Assembly: GCA_023386585.1 (NCBI GenBank)
Contig: JAEWJM010000022.1
Coordinates: 62,001-126,000 of the forward strand
Direction: 5' to 3'
DNA length: 64,000 bases
Origin: Bacteroidota bacterium
Lineage (GTDB): Bacteria; Bacteroidota; Bacteroidia; Flavobacteriales; Flavobacteriaceae
Part shown: piece after piece, positions 50,371 to 60,277 of the stretch
How positions within the stretch are numbered: the first letter of the stretch is position 1
How the letters are laid out: every line of letters begins with the position of its first letter
Position numbers and translations under genes: made by a program
The notes under the pieces: model-generated
Told to the model about the DNA's origin: nothing
Database searches by the model: none
What the model saw: only the letters and a program-made list of their open reading frames with translations

Positions 50371-52404
50371 ATGAAAAAAAATCTCAGAATGGCCATTCCG
50401 ATTCTTGCCGGAATCGTTGTCATCGTTTCTTGCAACAAGAGTGAAAAACAAGACCTGCACTCGGGCGTCATGCTTAAAAACATGGATACGCTTGTAAAAC
50501 CCGGCGATAACTTTACCGAATACGTAAACGGAACCTGGTTGAAGAATAATAAAATCCCCGCCGACAAATCGAGTTATGGAAGCTTTGACATGCTGAGCGA
50601 CAAAGCCGAAGAAAATGTAAAGGCCATTATTGAATCGGCTGCCAAAGGCGAACATAAAGATGGTTCGAACGAACAGAAGATCGGCGATTATTTTGACTCC
50701 TACATGGATGTCAAAACCCGGGATTCAAAAGGAATTGAGCCACTGAAGCCGCAATTTGCGAAGATTGCTGCGATCCAAAACTACTCTGACCTGGCGCGCT
50801 ATTTCGGCGAATCGGCTAAAATGGGGCAAACAGCTCCGATTTCTGTCGGCGTAATCGAAGATTTCAAAGATCCGAAGCAATACATGCTGTACACTTGGCA
50901 GGGCGGAATCGGACTTCCGGAAAAAGAATACTACATGCTTCAGGACGCAAAGTCGAAGGAAATCCGCCAAAAATACGAAGCGCACATCGCTAAGATGCTT
51001 GAGTTATCCGGAATTCCTGATGGAACCGCAAAGGCGTCGCGAATTATGGCTTTGGAGACGCTGATTGCCTCAAAACACATGCGCAAGGAAGATACCCGCA
51101 ACATGGTGGCGCTGTATAACAAATATGCAATTAGCGACCTTGGCAAGTTGGCTCCCGATTTCGATTGGAATGCCATGCTAACCGCAGCAGGAATCCGCAA
51201 CCAGGACAGTATTGTGATCACTCAGGTTGATTATACAAAGGCCGTGAATCCAATAATCAGGCAAACGCCGATCGATACCTGGAAAGACTATCTTACGTGG
51301 GGTGCGATCAATAATGCGGCTACTTCACTCAACTCGGCTTTGGACAAGCAGAATTTCGAGTTTTACAGCAAAACGCTTTACGGAATGCAGGAACAGCGGC
51401 CTCAATGGAAACGTGCTGTGAGCGCCGTCAGCAACGCGATGGGTGAAATCATCGGCGAAGAATATGTCAAACGTCACTTTACGCCAGAGGCAAAAGAGCG
51501 CATGACTTCAATGGTGAAAAACCTGTTGAAAGCGTATGAGGAAAGCATAAAATCGCTCGACTGGATGACGGCAGATACAAAAAAAGAGGCTTTGGACAAA
51601 GTGAAAAAGTTCACCTTGAAAATCGGATATCCTGACAAATGGCGCGACTACTCGAATCTTAAAGTGGTAAAGGGCGATCTTTACGGGAACAAGCTCCGGG
51701 CCGACGAATTCGAATACAACCGACAGCTGAATAAACTGGGCAAGCCGGTTGATCGCACAGAGTGGACAATGACACCACAGACGATCAATGCATATTACAA
51801 TCCAACCATGAACGAAATCGTTTTCCCGGCAGCAATCCTGCAGCCGCCATTCTTTGACATGAATGCTGACGATGCAGTGAATTATGGCGGAATCGGCGCG
51901 GTAATCGGTCACGAAATCGGCCACGGATTTGACGATCAGGGAAGCACCTTCGATGGCGATGGCGTAATGCGCAACTGGTGGACAGAAAAAGACCAGGCCG
52001 CTTTTAAGCAACGCACCGGTGCTTTGGTAACCCAATACAACGAATTCAAGGTTTTTCCTGATTTGCACGTAAACGGAGAATATACTTTGGGCGAAAACAT
52101 CGGCGACCTCGGCGGCTTGTCCATCGCGGTGAAAGCTTATAAAATGAGCCTTAAAGGGAAGAAAGCTGAAGTAATGGATGGATTTACAGGAATGCAACGC
52201 GTCTTTATCGGCTGGGCACAGGTTTGGTCGGAGAACAGCCGCGAAGAAGCGCTTCGAAGCCTCGTTGCTTCCGATTCGCATTCGCCGGCAAAATTCAGGG
52301 TCAACGGAATCGTTCGAAACATTCCTGAATGGTACGAGGCATTCCACGTCAAACCGACGGATTCGCTATATCTCGCACCTGAAAAAAGGGTAAAAATCTG
52401 GTAA
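50371..52404 (+). CDS. M13 family (neprilysin-like) metallopeptidase lipoprotein
   Basis: The 677-residue protein has a lipoprotein-type signal (PILAGIVVIVSC). The M13 features are NAYYNPTMNEIVFPAAILQP (substrate-binding NAY-Y and upstream motif), the zinc site VIGHEIGHGFDDQG, the third ligand Glu and Asp in GENIGDLGGLSIAVKAY, and the C-terminal FRVNGIVRNIPEWYEAFHVK. The length of about 670 is normal. It should degrade peptides in the periplasm or at the outer membrane. It is monocistronic and ends in a strong terminator. Confidence 0.95.
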   Translation: MKKNLRMAIPILAGIVVIVSCNKSEKQDLHSGVMLKNMDTLVKPGDNFTEYVNGTWLKNNKIPADKSSYGSFDMLSDKAEENVKAIIESAAKGEHKDGSNEQKIGDYFDSYMDVKTRDSKGIEPLKPQFAKIAAIQNYSDLARYFGESAKMGQTAPISVGVIEDFKDPKQYMLYTWQGGIGLPEKEYYMLQDAKSKEIRQKYEAHIAKMLELSGIPDGTAKASRIMALETLIASKHMRKEDTRNMVALYNKYAISDLGKLAPDFDWNAMLTAAGIRNQDSIVITQVDYTKAVNPIIRQTPIDTWKDYLTWGAINNAATSLNSALDKQNFEFYSKTLYGMQEQRPQWKRAVSAVSNAMGEIIGEEYVKRHFTPEAKERMTSMVKNLLKAYEESIKSLDWMTADTKKEALDKVKKFTLKIGYPDKWRDYSNLKVVKGDLYGNKLRADEFEYNRQLNKLGKPVDRTEWTMTPQTINAYYNPTMNEIVFPAAILQPPFFDMNADDAVNYGGIGAVIGHEIGHGFDDQGSTFDGDGVMRNWWTEKDQAAFKQRTGALVTQYNEFKVFPDLHVNGEYTLGENIGDLGGLSIAVKAYKMSLKGKKAEVMDGFTGMQRVFIGWAQVWSENSREEALRSLVASDSHSPAKFRVNGIVRNIPEWYEAFHVKPTDSLYLAPEKRVKIW

Positions 52405-52410
52405 AATTAG

Positions 52411-52435
52411 AGTCCGCTTCGGCGGGCTTTTTTTA
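52411..52435 (+). terminator. Terminator of the M13 peptidase gene
   Basis: AGTCCGC-ttcg-GCGGGCT is a seven-pair stem (with one U-G pair) followed by seven T residues. Confidence 0.88.
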
Positions 52436-52517
52436 TGTTTTTATCGCTCCCAATGAAATCTTAAATTGGATTTGCATGCGGAGAATTGTGTAAATTAGCT
52501 TAAACGATCACCGACCG

Positions 52518-52817
52518 ATGAAAGAAAATTTTAAAGCGATATCGCAGGCACTGCTGGAGGCCGGATTCAAGAATTCACTCGAAAATGCTGAAGGCAAAAA
52601 ACTTGATTTCAAAATTACGCCGTACTCGTTAAACACGAAGCTCAGTTTTCGGTTTGACAGTTTGCAGGACTTTAATGAGTTCCTGACGCTGGCAAATAGT
52701 CCGTCATCAGAAACCCGCGCTGCACAGATCAAGAATGCTTTCGCAGAACTCGGCCTTGTTCCCGATCAGTTTTTCTATGTCAACTTTTTTGAAGCTGGTG
52801 CTGAAGAGGATGAGTGA
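52518..52817 (+). CDS. Hypothetical cytoplasmic protein (99 residues)
   Basis: The ATG at 52518 opens a 99-residue frame with natural composition (ALLEAGFKNSLENAEGKKLD and FRFDSLQDFNEFLTLA). There is no signal peptide or membrane helix, and the C-terminus is acidic (FFEAGAEEDE). I do not recognise the family. It may be paired with the next small gene, 100 bases downstream. Confidence 0.6.
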   Translation: MKENFKAISQALLEAGFKNSLENAEGKKLDFKITPYSLNTKLSFRFDSLQDFNEFLTLANSPSSETRAAQIKNAFAELGLVPDQFFYVNFFEAGAEEDE

Positions 52818-52917
52818 TCGCACCTTATAATTCTGTAAGTTTTTCGAAAAATTTTGCAAGCCGTTCGGCGGGTTAAAAACGACCTTTGTTTTCCTGCCAT
52901 CCCCAAACAAAATCGAC

Positions 52918-53238
52918 ATGAATGCAAAGAAAACTACTTACGACAACTCTTTTGTTACCATAAAAGATCAGGAGCTCGACATTCATTATCGGCAGAATAA
53001 TTTTGTAGTCGATCTACATTCGGTTTCGAAAATGTACCTCACAAAAAAGAAATCCCGCTACGAGGCATGGATCCCAATCCTACGCCGCTTTATGGATCCC
53101 GAATACAACCTTTGCATCCGCACGCGGGACAACAAAGAAATCAGGATGGATGTCAAAGCATCCGAAAAGCAGTTTTTTATTGAGCCTATTGCCGTTGTCC
53201 GCGGAATGGGCAAAAGCAATTTGTTCTCAGCTTCCTGA
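52918..53238 (+). CDS. Hypothetical protein (106 residues), possibly PH-like
   Basis: The protein begins MNAKKTTYDNSFVTIKDQEL and is strand-rich (FVVDLHSVSKMYLTKKKSRY, LCIRTRDNKEIRMDVKASE), as in small pleckstrin-homology-like barrels. There is no signal peptide. The assignment is by impression only. It is followed by the CotH gene after 35 bases. Confidence 0.6.
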   Translation: MNAKKTTYDNSFVTIKDQELDIHYRQNNFVVDLHSVSKMYLTKKKSRYEAWIPILRRFMDPEYNLCIRTRDNKEIRMDVKASEKQFFIEPIAVVRGMGKSNLFSAS

Positions 53239-53273
53239 AATCGGCTGCAATTCCTATTTTTACAAAAAAACAC

Positions 53274-54674
53274 ATGCGGAAACTCGCCGGATTTTTCCTG
53301 ATTTTCTTCTTATTGACCGCCTGTAACGATAATGATGCAGCATCACAAACCCCGATTACCGACAATTCGCGTCTTTTCGATCTTTCGCAGCTGCCGGAAA
53401 TCCAACTCAAAGTTTCGCTTCAGCAGTGGAATAAACTGCTGCAGAATTTCGACCAGAATCCGAAGAACGAAAAAAAGGTCGTTGCGGGATTTTCGTATTT
53501 GCTCAACGGCCAAACAATAACACTTGATAGCATCGGGCTTAAATTACGCGGAAACACCAGCCGACGCCGGCCGGAAGGTTCAACCGGCCAAATGCATAAC
53601 GCGGCAGGTGCCGATTGGCATCATTCCCACTTTTCGATCGACTTCAACAAGACAAGGCCGAATCAGCTTTTCAACGGACTCGAAAAGATTAATTTGAAAT
53701 GGTTTAAGGACGACGCCAGCTACGTACGTGAAATTTACTGTTACGATTTGTTCAAACGGTTTGGTGTCTGGACGGCGCCCAAAGCTTCCTATTGCCGGCT
53801 TTCGATAAAAGTTGAGGGCGATGCTGCGCCGGCGTATTTCGGAATTTACGCGATGATTGAAAGTGTGGATGAAAAATTTATTGAAGCGCGTGCGTCACAC
53901 TGGAACGCTTCTCCCGGTTATCTCTGGAAGGGAAGCAATCTCGGATCGGATGCTGCAGATTTCGTTTCCACTTCAAGCATCGGCGTTGAAGATGTAAAGC
54001 TGAATCCGGCGCAATCACAATATTATGCGTACGACCTGAAGACAAGACAAGACGAGCTTCCCGGCGCCAAATCGCAACTGATTGCCTTTATTAATGACCT
54101 GAATTCTAAAACCGGAAGTGATTTCCAGTCGTGGATCGCCACCAAAATGGATGTCGACCTTTTTCTGAAAACCTATGCTACCAGCGTCATGTTGGGAATG
54201 TGGGACGACTATTGGATGAACAAAAACAATTTTTATTTCTATTTCGCATCCGACGGAAAAGCCTATTTCATCCCGTACGACTATGACAACACTTTGGGAA
54301 CATCTTATCTGGTGCCCAATTCCGGTACACTTGATCCATTGAATTGGGGACCGGCTACCGGAAGGCCGCTGGTGAATAAAATCCTGGCGATTCCCGAATA
54401 TGCGCAGAAGTACAAACAATATGTGAAGGAGCTTTCGAATCCGCAAAAAGAGCTTTTCCAGAAGACGGCAAGCATTCAGCGGATTTCCGCGTGGCAGCAA
54501 CTACTTATCGCGCCTTATGTCACTAACGATACCGGCGAGGACATGACAGTTACCGATACTCCGGCTTCGTGGGGAAATGCGCCGTTTTACAGGTTGCTAT
54601 CCGGAAATGCCTCGGGCGGATCTAACGGAAATGCAAATTATTTCAGTAGCAGAATAGCGACAATTCCATGGTAA
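53274..54674 (+). CDS. CotH kinase-family lipoprotein
   Basis: The 466-residue protein has a lipoprotein signal (LIFFLLTAC) then NDNDAAS. CotH features: LKLRGNTSRRRPEG, HFSIDFNKTRPNQLFNGLEK, YFGIYAMIESVDEKFIE and a metal-site block AYFIPYDYDNTLG near residue 340. CotH proteins are atypical protein kinases of spore coats, and in Bacteroidetes appear as secreted lipoproteins of unclear substrate. Its end overlaps the next gene by seven bases, so the two are likely co-translated. Confidence 0.85.
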   Translation: MRKLAGFFLIFFLLTACNDNDAASQTPITDNSRLFDLSQLPEIQLKVSLQQWNKLLQNFDQNPKNEKKVVAGFSYLLNGQTITLDSIGLKLRGNTSRRRPEGSTGQMHNAAGADWHHSHFSIDFNKTRPNQLFNGLEKINLKWFKDDASYVREIYCYDLFKRFGVWTAPKASYCRLSIKVEGDAAPAYFGIYAMIESVDEKFIEARASHWNASPGYLWKGSNLGSDAADFVSTSSIGVEDVKLNPAQSQYYAYDLKTRQDELPGAKSQLIAFINDLNSKTGSDFQSWIATKMDVDLFLKTYATSVMLGMWDDYWMNKNNFYFYFASDGKAYFIPYDYDNTLGTSYLVPNSGTLDPLNWGPATGRPLVNKILAIPEYAQKYKQYVKELSNPQKELFQKTASIQRISAWQQLLIAPYVTNDTGEDMTVTDTPASWGNAPFYRLLSGNASGGSNGNANYFSSRIATIPW

Positions 54675-55183
54675 AATCACTAAAAAAAGTTTTAGCAGCC
54701 ACAGTATTGCTGATCGTCTCATCCTGCGCCACTTCGCGACCGGATGAAAAAAGTGCCGTTTCGGTCGTGCTAGATTCGTGGCACAAGGCAGCCGCCGAAG
54801 CGAATTTCAACAGTTACTTCGCCCTGATGTCGAACGACGCGGTTTTCATCGGAACGGATCCGACCGAGAACTGGCAGCTTGACGCTTTTAAATCGTTTTC
54901 AAAACCTTTTTTCGACAAAGGAAAGGCATGGAATTTCACACCTGTTGAAAGGCATCTGTATTTTAACGACCGGAAGGATTTTGCGTGGTTTGACGAATTG
55001 TTGTCAACCCAGATGAAATTGTGTCGCGGATCAGGTGTTCTGAAAAAAGAAAACGGCCAGTGGAAAATTGCGCATTACGTTCTTTCGATCGCAGTCCCGA
55101 ATGAATACACCGACGAAGTCATAAAACTCAAATCCGCGTTTGACGATGCGCTGATAAAAAAGCTTTCGGCAACTCGTCCGTAG
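54668..55183 (+). CDS. NTF2/SnoaL-like lipoprotein
   Basis: The 171-residue protein has lipobox LLIVSSC after a basic N-terminus. The fold is NTF2-like: VVLDSWHKAAAEANFNSYFA, NDAVFIGTDPTENWQLDAF and a final strand pair LKKENGQWKIAHYVLSIAVP. Members act as ketosteroid isomerase-like enzymes or binding proteins; no catalytic set was assigned here. It overlaps the CotH gene. Confidence 0.8.
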   Translation: MVKSLKKVLAATVLLIVSSCATSRPDEKSAVSVVLDSWHKAAAEANFNSYFALMSNDAVFIGTDPTENWQLDAFKSFSKPFFDKGKAWNFTPVERHLYFNDRKDFAWFDELLSTQMKLCRGSGVLKKENGQWKIAHYVLSIAVPNEYTDEVIKLKSAFDDALIKKLSATRP

Positions 55184-55203
55184 GATAAAATTCTTGCAAC
55201 AAT

Positions 55204-56151
55204 TTATCGCTTTCTTCCCAGGTTCTCGAGCATTACATCCGTCATTTCGGCAAGGTCGTAGTTGTGCTTCCAGCCCCAATCGGTTCGCGCTGCGCTGTCG
55301 TCGATGCTTGCCGGCCAGCTGTCGGCAATCTTCTGCCTGAAATCCGGCTTATAGGAAATTTTAAAATCGGCAATGTGCTTTTGGATTTCCTTCGCGATTT
55401 CCTCGGGCGTAAAACTCATCGCTGAAAGGTTGTACGACGACCTGATTCGCACTTTTTCGGCTGGCGCCTGCATGATTTCGATAGTGGCCCTGATTGCATC
55501 GTCCATATACATCATCGGCATCCGCGTTTGCGCCGAAAGAAAACATTCGTAAGTATGGTCGCTGAGCGCTTTGTGGTAAATGTCAACCGCATAATCGGTT
55601 GTTCCTCCACCCGGCGGCGATGTCCAGCTTATTAATCCGGGATACCGGATGCTTCGCACATCGACACCAAAAATGTTGTGATAATATTCGCACCAACGTT
55701 CGCCGGCCTGTTTGCTGATTCCGTACACCGTCGATGGTTCGGCGATCGTGAATTGAGGCGTCCCTTCCTTAGGTGTTGTCGGTCCAAAAACCGCAATGCT
55801 CGAAGGCCAAAAGACTTTTTTTACCTTTTTGGCTTTTGCGATATTAAGCACGTGAAACAGCGAATTCATGTTCAGATCCCAAGCAAACGCAGGATTCTTT
55901 TCGGCAGTAGCCGATAAAAGCGCGGCCATAAGATAAACCTCATCAATCTTGTGATGTTCGATCAAATGCTCAACCTGATTAAAGTCGAGCGCATTGACGA
56001 CCTCGAACGGGCCTGAATTAACAACATCCGTATTCAGTTTTCGTATGTCGGAAGCAATGACGTTTTCGGTACCGTGGATTTCGCGGAGTTTGTGCGTAAG
56101 TTCGGTGCCGATCTGGCCGCAGGCGCCGATGATAAGGATTTTGGAAGGCAT
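55204..56151 (-). CDS. SDR-type L-threonine 3-dehydrogenase-like epimerase/dehydrogenase
   Basis: The start is the ATG 56151 (MPSKILIIGACGQIGTELTH), which gives 315 residues. The extended SDR features are the Rossmann GACGQIG, WPSSIAVFGPTTP, the catalytic Tyr and Lys in STVYGISKQAGERW, and YPGLISWTSPPGGGTTDYAV, a block typical of the SDR form of L-threonine 3-dehydrogenase. That enzyme makes 2-amino-3-ketobutyrate from threonine with NAD. A UDP-sugar epimerase is less likely because of the PGGGTTDYAV block. It is monocistronic and convergent with the NTF2-like gene. Confidence 0.85.
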   Translation of the reverse strand: MPSKILIIGACGQIGTELTHKLREIHGTENVIASDIRKLNTDVVNSGPFEVVNALDFNQVEHLIEHHKIDEVYLMAALLSATAEKNPAFAWDLNMNSLFHVLNIAKAKKVKKVFWPSSIAVFGPTTPKEGTPQFTIAEPSTVYGISKQAGERWCEYYHNIFGVDVRSIRYPGLISWTSPPGGGTTDYAVDIYHKALSDHTYECFLSAQTRMPMMYMDDAIRATIEIMQAPAEKVRIRSSYNLSAMSFTPEEIAKEIQKHIADFKISYKPDFRQKIADSWPASIDDSAARTDWGWKHNYDLAEMTDVMLENLGRKR

Positions 56152-56264
56152 TGGTTTGGGTTTACGCAAATATAATGTTTTCGTTTTTGAAATTATCGCC
56201 TGTGGCAGCCTCATCTTAACAAATAATTCTATTCGGTGCGGCGGCTATTCCGACTGCTACTTTG

Positions 56265-56272
56265 TAACTTTG
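56265..56272 (+). promoter_or_regulatory. -7 element of the lipoprotein/mfd unit
   Basis: TAACTTTG matches TAnnTTTG and lies 15 bases before the lipoprotein ATG at 56288. A TTG at the usual distance is missing. Confidence 0.4.
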
Positions 56273-56287
56273 CGCAAATAGCGATTT

Positions 56288-56881
56288 ATGAAGTTCCACG
56301 TTTTCGGCTTTTTGACATTAATCTTTGTCCTCGCATCCTGCAATGACGATTCGGACAAGCGCATTGCAGAAAACCAACGCTATCAAAAAAAGCGCGAGGC
56401 GGTATTTTCATCGATCAGTAAAGCCTGGACGTTCAATTCACAGCCGATAAATGGGCCTTCGCAACAACTCACGACAACGTGGGAACAATGGCGGGTTTTC
56501 CTGAATGAGCTTTCAGAAAAGCCGCAGAGCACCATTGGTGCGTTTCGAAAAAAAGCCAATTCACTTTCACAACGAATCCAGGAAGTACAGGCTACTGTTC
56601 CCATTCCATACAATAAACCGGAGATCAAAAGCCGACTAGCGGTGTTGGCGACAAAGGTGCACTCACTAAACTTGTTCATCGGCCTCCCGGAAATACCTGA
56701 ACAAAAAGTAGTGGCGCTTATTTCAGAAATCAATAGTGAACTTTACTCAGTTCAGTTGCAGATGGCAGAGATAGTTCGCAAAAGCGAGATACCGCGTGAA
56801 GTTGGCGAATCAGACATGATCCGGATGCTCGATACTTCGCGTGCAATACCAAACAAACCCAAGTCAGTACAGGTTGAGTAA
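56288..56881 (+). CDS. Hypothetical lipoprotein preceding mfd
   Basis: The 197-residue protein has a lipoprotein signal (LTLIFVLASC) followed by NDDSDKR. The rest is mostly helical (LSQRIQEVQATVPIPYNKP, LQMAEIVRKSEIP). I do not recognise the family. It ends in the first codons of mfd and is probably co-transcribed with it. Confidence 0.75.
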   Translation: MKFHVFGFLTLIFVLASCNDDSDKRIAENQRYQKKREAVFSSISKAWTFNSQPINGPSQQLTTTWEQWRVFLNELSEKPQSTIGAFRKKANSLSQRIQEVQATVPIPYNKPEIKSRLAVLATKVHSLNLFIGLPEIPEQKVVALISEINSELYSVQLQMAEIVRKSEIPREVGESDMIRMLDTSRAIPNKPKSVQVE

Positions 56882-59800
56882 ACAAGATGTATTTCAAAAA
56901 TATGCCAGCAACACTAAGGTCAAACAGGTTGCTGAGTCTTTGGAAAAGCCAGGTGTAAAAATCCACCTGAACGGGCTTTTGGGCTCATCATTGTCATTCG
57001 TCATCAACGCCTTGTTTAACAAAATGGACGCGCCTTTTTTGCTGGTTCTGCCGGATAAAGAGGAAGCGGCGTATTACCTGAACGACCTTGAGCAGATGGT
57101 TGGCGAGCAGGACGTGCTCTTTTATCCGGGTTCTTACAGACGGCCATACCAAATTGAAGAAACAGACAACGCAAATGTGTTGCTTCGCGCCGAAGTTCTC
57201 AACAGACTGAACTCAAGGAAAAAGCCGGCAGTTATTGTCACCTATTCCGATGCGCTGTTCGAAAAAGTAATCACCCGGAAAGATCTAGAAAAGAACACAC
57301 TTAAGATCGCAGTTGGCGACCAGATTTCAATTGAATTCGTAAACGAAGTTCTTTTTGAATACGAATTCAAACGCGTCGATTTTATCACAGAACCGGGCGA
57401 ATTTTCAGTGCGCGGCGGAATTATTGACGTCTTTTCATTTTCGAATGACAATCCGTACCGGATTGAATTTTTCGGCAATGAAGTCGACAGCATCCGAAGC
57501 TTCGATGTGGAAACCCAACTTTCAATCGAAAAGCAGAAGAAGGTCACGATAATCCCGAATGTTGAGAACAAATTTTTCAAGGACAAGCGCGAAAGCTTTC
57601 TTGAATACATCAGCAGGGAAACCATTTTGTACGTAAAGGAGCCGGAACTTTTACTATCGCAGCTCGACAAACTTTTCAGCAAGGCATCGGAGTCGTTTAG
57701 TAAGCTTGAGGCCGTGGTTAATCATGTCGAACCGGCGGCGCTCTTTATGGATCGGCGGACCTTTGTTGATGAAGCGTCCCGTTTCAGATTGGTCGAAATG
57801 GGAACATCTTCATTTTTTGAATGCGACAAAAGCATTGAATTCCACATGCAGCCGCAGCCGTCCTTCAACAAGCAATTTGATCTATTGCTGACAAACCTTG
57901 GTGACAACCACTCAAAGGGAATCCGGAACTTTTTGTTCTGTTCGAATGAAACGCAGGCGCGGCGCTTTCACGACATTTTTGAATCGCTTGACAACGAAAG
58001 CCATGAGAATATCCGCAAACAATACGACACCATTGTTTTTCCGCTATACCAAGGCTTTGTGGATCCTGAAAACCGCATTGCCTGTTACACCGACCATCAA
58101 ATTTTTGAACGCTACCACAAGTTCAATATCAAGAACGGCTATTCGAAGAAGCAGGCAATTACGCTTCGCGAGCTGAACACGCTTTCGGTTGGCGACTATG
58201 TAACGCACATCGATCATGGCATCGGCAAGTTTGGCGGATTGCAGAAAATCGAAAATGAAGGCAGGATGCAGGAAGCGATCAAGCTCGTTTATGCCGATAA
58301 TGATATCGTATATGTCAGCATTCATTCACTTCACAAGATTTCAAAATACAACGGAAAAGACGGCGCACCGCCAAAAATTTACAAGCTCGGTTCGGGAGCG
58401 TGGAAAGCGCTGAAGCAAAAGACAAAGGCGCGCGTGCGGCATATTGCTTTCAACCTGATCCAACTTTATGCAAAACGACGGATGGAAAAAGGCTACCGGT
58501 TCAATTCCGACAGCTATCTTCAACTCGAGCTCGAATCCTCATTTATTTATGAAGATACGCCCGACCAAACCAAAGCAACCCAAGAGGTCAAATTGGATAT
58601 GGAAAGCGAACGTCCGATGGACAGGCTGGTCTGCGGCGACGTTGGATTTGGGAAAACCGAGGTTGCCATCAGGGCTGCCTTCAAGGCAGTCGATAACGGA
58701 AAGCAGGTGGCGGTACTCGTTCCGACAACGATTCTTGCGTACCAGCATTTTCGGACTTTCTCCGAACGGCTTAAAGAAATGCCAGTTTCGATTGGCTACC
58801 TGAACCGGTTCCGCACGGCAAAAGAGAAAAGTGAAACACTAAAAGCGTTGGCAGAAGGTAGCCTCGACATCATTATTGGAACTCATCAGCTTGTAAATAA
58901 GAACGTTGTTTTTAAGGATTTAGGACTGCTGATCGTCGACGAGGAACAGAAATTCGGTGTCAATGTCAAGGATAAATTGAAAACGATCGCCGCCAATGTC
59001 GATACGCTCACGCTGACTGCAACACCGATTCCGCGCACACTTCAGTTTTCGCTGATGGCAGCGCGCGACCTTTCGGTGATAAATACGCCGCCGCCGAACC
59101 GTTATCCAATTGAAACTCACGTCATCGGATTCAATGAAGAAGTGATTCGCGATGCAATTTCATACGAAATTCAGAGAAACGGTCAGGTGTTTTTCATCAA
59201 CAACCGAATCGAAAACATCAAGGAAATTACGGGAATGATCCAGCGGTTGGTTCCTGATGCCCGTGTCGGAACGGGCCACGGCCAGATGGACGGAAAGAAG
59301 CTTGAAGAATTGATGCTTGCCTTCATGAACGGAGAATTCGATGTTTTGGTCGCGACGACTATCATTGAAAGCGGCCTTGACGTTCCGAATGCCAATACGA
59401 TTTTCATCAACAATGCAAACAACTTCGGGCTATCGGATCTTCACCAGATGCGTGGTAGGGTTGGTCGAAGCAACAAAAAAGCGTTCTGCTACTTCATTAC
59501 TCCACCTTATTCCATGATGACTGATGACGCGCGCAAGCGCATCCATGCATTGGAGCAGTTTAGCGAACTGGGAAGTGGATTTAATATCGCGATGAAGGAT
59601 TTGGAAATCCGCGGAGCCGGCGATCTCCTTGGTGGCGAACAAAGTGGTTTCATAAATGACATTGGCTTCGAAACTTACCAAAAGATCATGAATGAGGCGA
59701 TTGAGGAACTCAAGGACAACGAATTCCGCGACCTGTATCACGATGACAATGATGATTCGGAAAAAGAGTATGTAAAAGACATTCAGATCGATACTGATTT

Positions 59801-60236
59801 TGAGTTGCTGTTCCCAGACGATTATATCAATAACATATCGGAACGGCTTAACCTTTACAATGAACTCAACCAGATTAAGGATGAAAAGGGCTTATCGGAA
59901 TTTGAAGCAAAACTAATCGACCGTTTTGGGCCGCTTCCAAAACCTGCCGTTGCCTTACTGAACAGCCTTCGTATCAAGTGGATCGCAACTAAAGCAGGAC
60001 TTGAAAAACTTGTGATGAAACAGGGAAAAATGATCGGCTATTTCATTTCAGAGCAGAATTCGCCTTTCTTCCAGTCGGAGAGATTTACTAAACTACTTGT
60101 ATTTGTCCAGAAACATCCGGATATATGCCGAATCAAGGAAAAGCAGACCCCGAACGGGCTGCGGCTCTTACTGACTTTCGATCATGTAAAATCGGTCAGG
60201 AAAGCTTTGGAGCTGATGACAAATTTGGAGAAATAA
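56874..60236 (+). CDS. mfd: Transcription-repair coupling factor Mfd
   Basis: Mfd displaces RNA polymerase stalled at DNA damage and recruits UvrA. The likely start is the TTG at 56874 (LSKQDVFQKYASNTKVKQVA), because flavobacterial Mfd proteins begin with a Met-Ser-Lys-like start; a GTG at 56841 would overlap the lipoprotein by 41 bases. The 1120 residues contain the UvrB-homology region (VLPDKEEAAYYLNDLEQM and GEFSVRGGIIDVFSF), the RNA polymerase-interaction domain (YVTHIDHGIGKFGGLQKIEN), and the translocase with P-loop CGDVGFGKTEVAIRAAFKAV, DEEQ in IVDEEQKFGV and QMRGRVGRS. Its short overlap with the upstream gene suggests translational coupling. Confidence 0.97.
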   Translation: MSKQDVFQKYASNTKVKQVAESLEKPGVKIHLNGLLGSSLSFVINALFNKMDAPFLLVLPDKEEAAYYLNDLEQMVGEQDVLFYPGSYRRPYQIEETDNANVLLRAEVLNRLNSRKKPAVIVTYSDALFEKVITRKDLEKNTLKIAVGDQISIEFVNEVLFEYEFKRVDFITEPGEFSVRGGIIDVFSFSNDNPYRIEFFGNEVDSIRSFDVETQLSIEKQKKVTIIPNVENKFFKDKRESFLEYISRETILYVKEPELLLSQLDKLFSKASESFSKLEAVVNHVEPAALFMDRRTFVDEASRFRLVEMGTSSFFECDKSIEFHMQPQPSFNKQFDLLLTNLGDNHSKGIRNFLFCSNETQARRFHDIFESLDNESHENIRKQYDTIVFPLYQGFVDPENRIACYTDHQIFERYHKFNIKNGYSKKQAITLRELNTLSVGDYVTHIDHGIGKFGGLQKIENEGRMQEAIKLVYADNDIVYVSIHSLHKISKYNGKDGAPPKIYKLGSGAWKALKQKTKARVRHIAFNLIQLYAKRRMEKGYRFNSDSYLQLELESSFIYEDTPDQTKATQEVKLDMESERPMDRLVCGDVGFGKTEVAIRAAFKAVDNGKQVAVLVPTTILAYQHFRTFSERLKEMPVSIGYLNRFRTAKEKSETLKALAEGSLDIIIGTHQLVNKNVVFKDLGLLIVDEEQKFGVNVKDKLKTIAANVDTLTLTATPIPRTLQFSLMAARDLSVINTPPPNRYPIETHVIGFNEEVIRDAISYEIQRNGQVFFINNRIENIKEITGMIQRLVPDARVGTGHGQMDGKKLEELMLAFMNGEFDVLVATTIIESGLDVPNANTIFINNANNFGLSDLHQMRGRVGRSNKKAFCYFITPPYSMMTDDARKRIHALEQFSELGSGFNIAMKDLEIRGAGDLLGGEQSGFINDIGFETYQKIMNEAIEELKDNEFRDLYHDDNDDSEKEYVKDIQIDTDFELLFPDDYINNISERLNLYNELNQIKDEKGLSEFEAKLIDRFGPLPKPAVALLNSLRIKWIATKAGLEKLVMKQGKMIGYFISEQNSPFFQSERFTKLLVFVQKHPDICRIKEKQTPNGLRLLLTFDHVKSVRKALELMTNLEK

Positions 60237-60262
60237 AAAAAGCCGCTTAAAAGCGGCTTCTT
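60237..60262 (-). terminator. Bidirectional terminator between mfd and the T9SS metalloprotease gene
   Basis: AAGCCGCTT pairs with AAGCGGCTT around AA. On the minus strand it is followed by a long T run, so it mainly serves the protease gene; on the plus strand the T run is broken. Confidence 0.85.
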
Positions 60263-60277
60263 CATTATATAGGAAAG

